The notes beneath the pieces are model-generated. The model was not told where the DNA came from. It did not search any database and saw only the letters and a program-made list of their open reading frames with translations. A program made the translations under genes and the position numbers. From the NCBI GenBank assembly GCA_946414115.1, contig CAMKNF010000072.1:1-9484 (forward strand): a stretch of DNA of 9,484 nt, written 5' to 3'. This DNA comes from an uncultured Ruminococcus sp. GTDB lineage: Bacteria > Bacillota > Clostridia > Oscillospirales > Acutalibacteraceae. Numbering within the stretch: the first letter of the stretch is position 1; each line of letters begins with the position of its first letter. Positions 6,273 through 9,484 of the stretch are shown here, one piece after another.

Positions 6273-7369
6273 TGAAGAAAATTCTGTTGACTGGTATTCC
6301 TCTATTGATTATTATTTTGTCTTTCTTTTACTTAACAACTAATTTAACAGGTCAACTGCCGAATGCAACTCTGCTGAATTATAATTTAAAATCCGACAAA
6401 GAACCTCTTAAAATAGCTGAAATAAAAAATCTTTTTAATAGAATATCAAATAGCGGAGTTGGGTTTTGCTGTGAGCTTGAAGAGGTAAAAATCAAGGAAG
6501 AAACTGTCAGGGTTGTACTTGTAGATGAAAACTTCCTTGATGTTATGAATATTTGTAAAGATAAAATATCAACGGGGAATATTGCAATAATAAGTAATAA
6601 TTTGGCACTGAAACTGTTTTTTAACACAAAAGCAGAAAACAAAGAACTCAAGCTAAACGATAAAACTTTTAAAATAGAATATGTATATAATGAAAGCTCC
6701 GGCTTTATAAATGACATATCAAAGGACGGCAAAGAACGTATTTACATACCGTACACCTGTGTAGAAAACTACAGAAATTTATATGTTGATTCAATCGCTT
6801 ATTCTGGTGATTCTCCGTCAGCGCCTCTCATTGAGCAAATGGATTTAAGTCAATACCATTCGGTTGATTTTTCTGAAAAGAGCAAGGTAATACATACATT
6901 TGAGCATATGCTGTATTTGATTCTGTATACAGGTTTTTGTATAATCGCATTAAGAATATGGTATTTGCTGTTCAGAAGGTATTTTTCGGAAATTAAAAAC
7001 AATCTTAAAGTAAACTATTTTTTGAAATCAATTAATTCAATACCTCAAAAATATGTTTTAATTATTCTTGTCGGAATCGGTATACCCGTTATTCTTCTTG
7101 TTATATTTGCCTGTTCGGACTTCAGCGTTTATATAGCTTCAAAATACATACCAAATGACAACATCTTTGACGTGTCGCACTATTTAAATGCAATTATCGA
7201 AAACGCAAATCAGACAAATTTAATTTCGCTAACGGGAAATAACTACCTATCGGTTTTATATTCAAACACGTTTAAAATAATAATTTGGTTATTCGCTTTA
7301 TTTGTCTTTAATTTTTCTGTAACAACATTTATAATTTTGAAAAATTTAAAGAAACCTATTGAAGAATAA
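6272..7369 (+). CDS. MacB/FtsX-topology membrane protein without ATPase domain
   Basis: A 365-aa protein with one N-terminal membrane segment (3-23), a large extracytoplasmic region (about 24-210), then three membrane segments (about 212-233, 261-283, 334-357). That 1+3 topology is that of MacB/FtsX-type ABC permeases. The outer region follows the MacB periplasmic core pattern: VRVVLVDENFLDVMNI (79-94), NIAIISNNLALKLF (103-116), KELKLNDKTFKIEYVY (124-139), RIYIPYTCV (156-164). No Walker A or LSGGQ motif is present and no ATPase gene is adjacent. The start is the ATG at 6272, within a GGAGGGGGAG-rich ribosome binding region; an in-frame GTG one codon earlier is less likely. The loop after membrane segment 3 is about 50 residues, longer than typical. 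It is the last gene of the operon and presumably partners the miniature adaptor. Its role (export, lipoprotein handling, or signalling) is not deducible. Confidence 0.62.
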   Translation: MKKILLTGIPLLIIILSFFYLTTNLTGQLPNATLLNYNLKSDKEPLKIAEIKNLFNRISNSGVGFCCELEEVKIKEETVRVVLVDENFLDVMNICKDKISTGNIAIISNNLALKLFFNTKAENKELKLNDKTFKIEYVYNESSGFINDISKDGKERIYIPYTCVENYRNLYVDSIAYSGDSPSAPLIEQMDLSQYHSVDFSEKSKVIHTFEHMLYLILYTGFCIIALRIWYLLFRRYFSEIKNNLKVNYFLKSINSIPQKYVLIILVGIGIPVILLVIFACSDFSVYIASKYIPNDNIFDVSHYLNAIIENANQTNLISLTGNNYLSVLYSNTFKIIIWLFALFVFNFSVTTFIILKNLKKPIEE

Positions 7370-7382
7370 AATACATAAGTTT

Positions 7383-7410
7383 AGCGGCAACGAAATGTTG
7401 TCGCTTTTTT
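7383..7410 (+). terminator. Rho-independent terminator of the transporter operon
   Basis: A nine-pair stem AGCGGCAAC / GTTGTCGCT with one G-U pair and a five-base loop GAAAT is followed by six Ts. It starts 14 bases after the stop of the MacB-like gene, marking the operon end. The reverse strand has no good T-run after the stem, so it serves mainly the plus strand. Confidence 0.9.
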
Positions 7411-7431
7411 ATGCCCGAAAGGGGAGAGCGG

Positions 7432-7641
7432 TTATTTTACAAACTTTTCTATTCCGAGCACATAATCGCTTGACACCTTATACAGACAGCACAATGCAAT
7501 AAGATGTCGTATAGGTAACTCACGCTTGCCGCTTTCATATTTGCTGTACTGCTCCTGCCGTGTGTGAAGAATGAATGCAATCTGCTGTTGGGTGTATCCG
7601 TTTTTAATTCGAAGTTCTTTTAATCGTTTGCAATAATCCAT
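7432..7641 (-). CDS. Small XRE/Cro-type helix-turn-helix regulator
   Basis: A 69-aa protein that is essentially one HTH_3 domain. LKELRIKNGYTQQQIAFIL (8-26) holds the first helices. The recognition region is TRQEQYSKYESGKRELP (27-43), with the typical YSKYESGKRELP signature. A final helical stretch HLIALCCLYKVSSDYVLG (46-63) packs against it. There is no effector, protease or dimer domain beyond this. GAGGTGG sits a few bases before the ATG, a strong ribosome binding site. Transcription is convergent with the transporter operon and divergent from gdhA. Its own promoter is overlaid by TTAACAT/ATGTTAA repeats, so autorepression is likely (inference). Targets other than itself are unknown; it could also act on the doubtful small ORF or on gdhA. 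Orphan regulators of this size also occur as remnants of phage or toxin-antitoxin modules, but no such partner is recognised here. Confidence 0.92.
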   Translation of the reverse strand: MDYCKRLKELRIKNGYTQQQIAFILHTRQEQYSKYESGKRELPIRHLIALCCLYKVSSDYVLGIEKFVK

Positions 7642-7674
7642 AAATCCACCTCAAAAATATTACTATTTGTATTA

Positions 7675-7740
7675 TTAACATAATTATAACATGTTAATAT
7701 GTCTGTTTGCAACTAAATTTTATGTTAATATATATGTTAA
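7675..7740. promoter_or_regulatory. Array of TTAACAT / ATGTTAA operator-like sites
   Basis: TTAACAT occurs at 7675-7681 and its inverse ATGTTAA at 7691-7697, 7722-7728 and 7734-7740. A perfect ten-base palindrome TAACATGTTA (7687-7696) abuts the -10 of the XRE promoter. The recurrence of one heptamer, in both orientations, over the promoter of a small XRE gene suggests the repressor's own binding sites. The DNA is AT-rich, so some copies could be chance. Confidence 0.55.
7683..7712 (-). promoter_or_regulatory. Promoter of the XRE gene
   Basis: Minus strand: -35 TTGCAA (7712-7707), 18-base spacer, perfect -10 TATAAT (7688-7683). Predicted start is near 7676, giving a leader of about 35 bases to the ATG at 7641. 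The -10 is flanked by the TTAACAT repeat and overlapped at its edge by the palindrome TAACATGTTA. Confidence 0.7.
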
Positions 7741-7776
7741 AATTATTTTTGCTAATTATACAAAACACAGAGCAAT

Positions 7777-7953
7777 ATGTTGAAAGTTAGTTTTGAGATT
7801 AAAAATGCAGTATCGTATGAAAAAATCATTGCGATTTTATTATTTAAAATTGCAGAAAGTTCAATTAAAATTGAAAAAATTAAAAAAAACAGGAAAATTT
7901 TGCAAGAAAGTTATAATTATTGTTGCAAAATTCTAAAAAATATAGTATTATAA
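7777..7953 (+). CDS. Doubtful 58-aa ORF, Lys/Ile-rich
   Basis: An open frame runs from the ATG at 7777 (MLKVSFEIKNAVSYEK...) to TAA at 7951-7953. It encodes a 58-aa basic, Ile/Lys-rich peptide with a Cys-Cys pair near the end (YNYCCKIL). It is divergent from the XRE gene and downstream of the repeated operator sites, the position a regulated partner gene would occupy. Against it: no convincing ribosome binding site before the ATG (only ACAGAG), no recognised family, and its end overlaps the gdhA -10. A stop-free run of 58 codons in DNA this AT-rich is uncommon by chance, so it may be a remnant or a real small gene. Confidence 0.22.
   Translation: MLKVSFEIKNAVSYEKIIAILLFKIAESSIKIEKIKKNRKILQESYNYCCKILKNIVL
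7860..7875. repeat. Short palindrome upstream of gdhA
   Basis: TTCAATT, two bases, AATTGAA: perfect seven-base arms. It lies about 50 bases upstream of the proposed gdhA -35, a possible regulator site. It falls inside the doubtful small ORF and is made of A/T-rich sequence, so chance is a real alternative. Confidence 0.3.
7896..7932. repeat. Inverted repeat AATTTTGCAA / TTGCAAAATT overlapping the gdhA -35
   Basis: Ten-base perfect arms at 7896-7905 and 7923-7932, separated by 17 bases. The right arm contains the TTGCAA used as -35, so a protein bound here would cover the gdhA promoter. The spacing from arm centre to arm centre is 27 bases, about two and a half helical turns. This is a candidate operator only. 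Confidence 0.35.
7923..7951 (+). promoter_or_regulatory. gdhA: Promoter of gdhA
   Basis: -35 TTGCAA (7923-7928), 17-base spacer, -10 TATTAT (7946-7951), start predicted near 7958. This gives a leader of about 80 bases ending in the strong AAGGAGG (8024-8030). Confidence 0.65.
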
Positions 7954-8038
7954 GAAAGTCGGATAAGCAAATGATTAAATTGCATTGTGCTAAAAGACAA
8001 AGGATTTTTTGTGTATTAAATTTAAGGAGGAACATACA

Positions 8039-9370
8039 ATGTCGTATGTAAGTGAGCAGCTTGAAAAGCTGAAAGCAAAAAATGCAAATGAGCCGGAATT
8101 TATTCAGGCAGCAACCGAGGTTCTTACTTCTCTTGAACCTGTATTTGAGCAGAACCCCAAGTACGAAGAAGCAGGAATCCTTGAAAGAATCACAGAGCCC
8201 GAAAGAGTAGTAATGTTCAGAGTACCATGGGTTGACGACAACGGCAAGGTTCAGGTAAACCGTGGTTTCAGAGTACAGTTTAACAGCGCAATCGGTCCGT
8301 ACAAGGGCGGTTTAAGATTACACCCCTCTGTTAATCTCGGCGTAATCAAGTTCCTTGGTTTTGAACAGATTTTCAAAAATTCTCTTACAGGTCTTCCTAT
8401 CGGCGGCGGTAAGGGCGGCTCTGACTTTGACCCCAAGGGTAAGAGCGATAACGAAGTTATGTCATTCTGCCAGAGCTTTATGACAGAGCTTTGCAGACAC
8501 ATCGGTGCTGACACAGACGTTCCCGCAGGTGACATCGGAACAGGCGCTCGTGAAATCGGTTATATGTTCGGTCAGTATAAGAGAATCAAGAACGTTTACG
8601 AAGGCGTTCTCACAGGTAAGGGTCTTAACTGGGGTGGCTCACTTGCAAGAACAGAAGCTACAGGCTACGGCCTCCTTTATCTTACAGAAGCAATGCTTAA
8701 GGACAACGGCAAAGACATTAACGGCGCTACAGTTTGTGTATCAGGTGCAGGTAACGTTGCTATTTATGCTACACAGAAGGCTACACAGCTCGGTGCAAAG
8801 GTTGTAACAATGTCTGATTCAACAGGCTGGATTTACGATGCAGAGGGCATTGACCTCGATGCTATCAAGGAAATCAAGGAAGTTAAGAGACAGCGTCTTA
8901 CAGAGTACAAGAACTATCGTCCTAACGCTGAATACCACGAGGGCAAGTTTGACTGGTCTGTTAAGTGCGACGTCGCTTTACCTTGCGCTACACAGAACGA
9001 GCTTAACGAAGAAGACGCTAAAAGACTTATCGCAAACGGTTGCTATGCTGTTGCAGAGGGTGCTAATATGCCTACTACTCTTGAAGCTACAAAGCTTATT
9101 CAGGATGCAGGACTTCTCTTCGCTCCCGGCAAGGCTGCTAACGCAGGTGGTGTTGCAACATCAGCTCTCGAAATGAGCCAGAACTCAATGAGACTTTCAT
9201 GGACATTTGAAGAAGTTGACGCTAAGCTTAAGGACATTATGGTTAATATCTATAACAACATCTCAGCTGCTGCCAAGAAGTACGGCTATGAGGGCAACTA
9301 CGTTGTAGGTGCTAACATCGCAGGCTTTGAAAAGGTTGCAGATGCTATGATTGCACAGGGCGTTTGCTAA
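8039..9370 (+). CDS. gdhA: NADP-specific glutamate dehydrogenase
   Basis: A 443-aa cytosolic enzyme catalysing reductive amination of 2-oxoglutarate with ammonium to L-glutamate, the main ammonium-assimilation step in many gut clostridia. Full length for the hexameric class (E. coli GdhA is about 447). Visible residues are K89 in GPYKGGLRLHP, K113 in FKNSL, catalytic K125 in PIGGGKGG, and catalytic D165 in PAGDIGTGARE. The nucleotide-binding fold has VSGAGNVAIYA at about 234-244, and TMSDSTG at the end of the second strand fits NADP(H) better than NAD(H). The ATG at 8039 follows AAGGAGG by eight bases; a longer frame from 8009 lacks a binding site. Codon use (many AAG, CTT, GGT/GGC) and higher GC than the neighbouring operon indicate strong expression. 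It is transcribed alone between its own promoter and terminator. Confidence 0.98.
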   Translation: MSYVSEQLEKLKAKNANEPEFIQAATEVLTSLEPVFEQNPKYEEAGILERITEPERVVMFRVPWVDDNGKVQVNRGFRVQFNSAIGPYKGGLRLHPSVNLGVIKFLGFEQIFKNSLTGLPIGGGKGGSDFDPKGKSDNEVMSFCQSFMTELCRHIGADTDVPAGDIGTGAREIGYMFGQYKRIKNVYEGVLTGKGLNWGGSLARTEATGYGLLYLTEAMLKDNGKDINGATVCVSGAGNVAIYATQKATQLGAKVVTMSDSTGWIYDAEGIDLDAIKEIKEVKRQRLTEYKNYRPNAEYHEGKFDWSVKCDVALPCATQNELNEEDAKRLIANGCYAVAEGANMPTTLEATKLIQDAGLLFAPGKAANAGGVATSALEMSQNSMRLSWTFEEVDAKLKDIMVNIYNNISAAAKKYGYEGNYVVGANIAGFEKVADAMIAQGVC

Positions 9371-9396
9371 TTTAAAACATTTTCTTATATTACTGC

Positions 9397-9434
9397 AAAC
9401 AGCAGACCGTTTTAAAATGCGGTCTGCTGTTTTT
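9397..9434 (+). terminator. Rho-independent terminator of gdhA
   Basis: A 13-pair perfect stem AAACAGCAGACCG / CGGTCTGCTGTTT with a ten-base loop is followed by a T-run (to 9434). It starts 26 bases after the gdhA stop and shows gdhA is monocistronic. The leading A-run makes it possibly bidirectional. Confidence 0.95.
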
Positions 9435-9442
9435 ATATAGAT

Positions 9443-9468
9443 AAAAAAACCACCTGCTATGCAGGTGG
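9443..9468 (-). terminator. Minus-strand terminator for a gene beyond the right edge
   Basis: An eight-pair perfect stem CCACCTGC / GCAGGTGG with loop TAT (9450-9468) is preceded on the plus strand by seven As. Read on the minus strand, the hairpin is therefore followed by seven Ts. This predicts a convergent gene ending just past the window. The same kind of hairpin could instead be a dispersed repeat or element end; see findings. Confidence 0.7.
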
Positions 9469-9484
9469 AATGTACGGACTTTAG

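Larger units (their letters stand above)
7642..8038. other. AT-rich divergent intergenic region between the XRE gene and gdhA
   Basis: This 397-base stretch holds, left to right: the XRE leader and promoter, an array of TTAACAT/ATGTTAA sites, a doubtful 58-codon plus-strand ORF, two inverted repeats, the gdhA promoter and an about 80-base gdhA leader. It is far more AT-rich than gdhA. I see no tRNA, riboswitch fold or mobile-element end. The leader has only small weak hairpins (for example ACAAA pairing with TTTGT around 7996-8012). Confidence 0.7.

Noticed and set aside
7413..7431. CCC-GAAA-GGG mini-hairpin between the two convergent genes as a terminator for the XRE gene
   Set aside because: Only a three-pair stem and no T-run on the minus strand after it; the XRE terminator is not identifiable with confidence.
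7675..7740. Repeated heptamers as a CRISPR array or iterons of an origin
   Set aside because: Units are only seven bases, irregularly spaced and in both orientations, with no spacers, no cas genes and no replication initiator nearby.
7958..8038. Riboswitch or attenuator in the gdhA leader
   Set aside because: Only weak AT-rich hairpins can be drawn; no known riboswitch core motif and no terminator-like stem with T-run before the ribosome binding site.
8251..9176. Three open frames (8251-8535 minus, 8505-8807 plus, 8838-9176 plus) inside gdhA
   Set aside because: They are shadows of the biased codon use of gdhA, which is an unmistakable full-length enzyme in its own frame.

Overview
The window reads as a contig end from a low-GC Gram-positive anaerobe, most likely a gut clostridium of the Ruminococcus / Oscillospiraceae kind. 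This is inferred from AT-rich DNA, strong GGAGG-type ribosome binding sites, Cys-lipoprotein solute-binding proteins, and a clostridial-type NADP glutamate dehydrogenase. Bases 1-44 are not genomic: they match the Illumina P5/TruSeq adapter, so biology starts at about base 45.

Layout. (1) 45-1320, minus strand: an OmpR-family response regulator translationally coupled to a membrane sensor, probably a histidine kinase, that is cut by the contig end. (2) 1321-1462: a compact divergent control region. It holds two near-identical, outward-facing operator/-10 modules and a central conventional promoter. (3) 1463-7369, plus strand: a tight six-gene operon. It encodes two paralogous lipoprotein solute-binding proteins, a MalF-like and a MalG-like permease, a 134-aa protein that looks like a membrane-fusion (HlyD/MacA) adaptor stripped of its middle, and a MacB/FtsX-topology membrane protein without an ATPase domain. 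A rho-independent terminator closes it. (4) 7432-7641, minus strand: a 69-aa XRE-type repressor behind a promoter embedded in repeated TTAACAT/ATGTTAA sites. (5) 7642-8038: an AT-rich intergenic region with that operator array, a doubtful 58-codon ORF, inverted repeats and the gdhA promoter. (6) 8039-9370, plus strand: gdhA, with a strong terminator, followed by an oppositely oriented terminator at the right edge.

How the genes may work together. The divergent symmetric operators suggest that the response regulator activates both its own two-component operon and the transporter operon. The transporter operon combines a CUT1-type sugar-import core (two binding proteins, two permeases, no ATPase) with reduced relatives of a MacA/MacB pair (also no ATPase). 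This hybrid is the most unusual part of the window. It could be an importer borrowing a shared ATPase plus a membrane sensing or assembly module, or the fusion of an importer operon with a decayed efflux system. The sequence alone does not decide. gdhA is a separate, highly expressed housekeeping gene with visibly different codon use.
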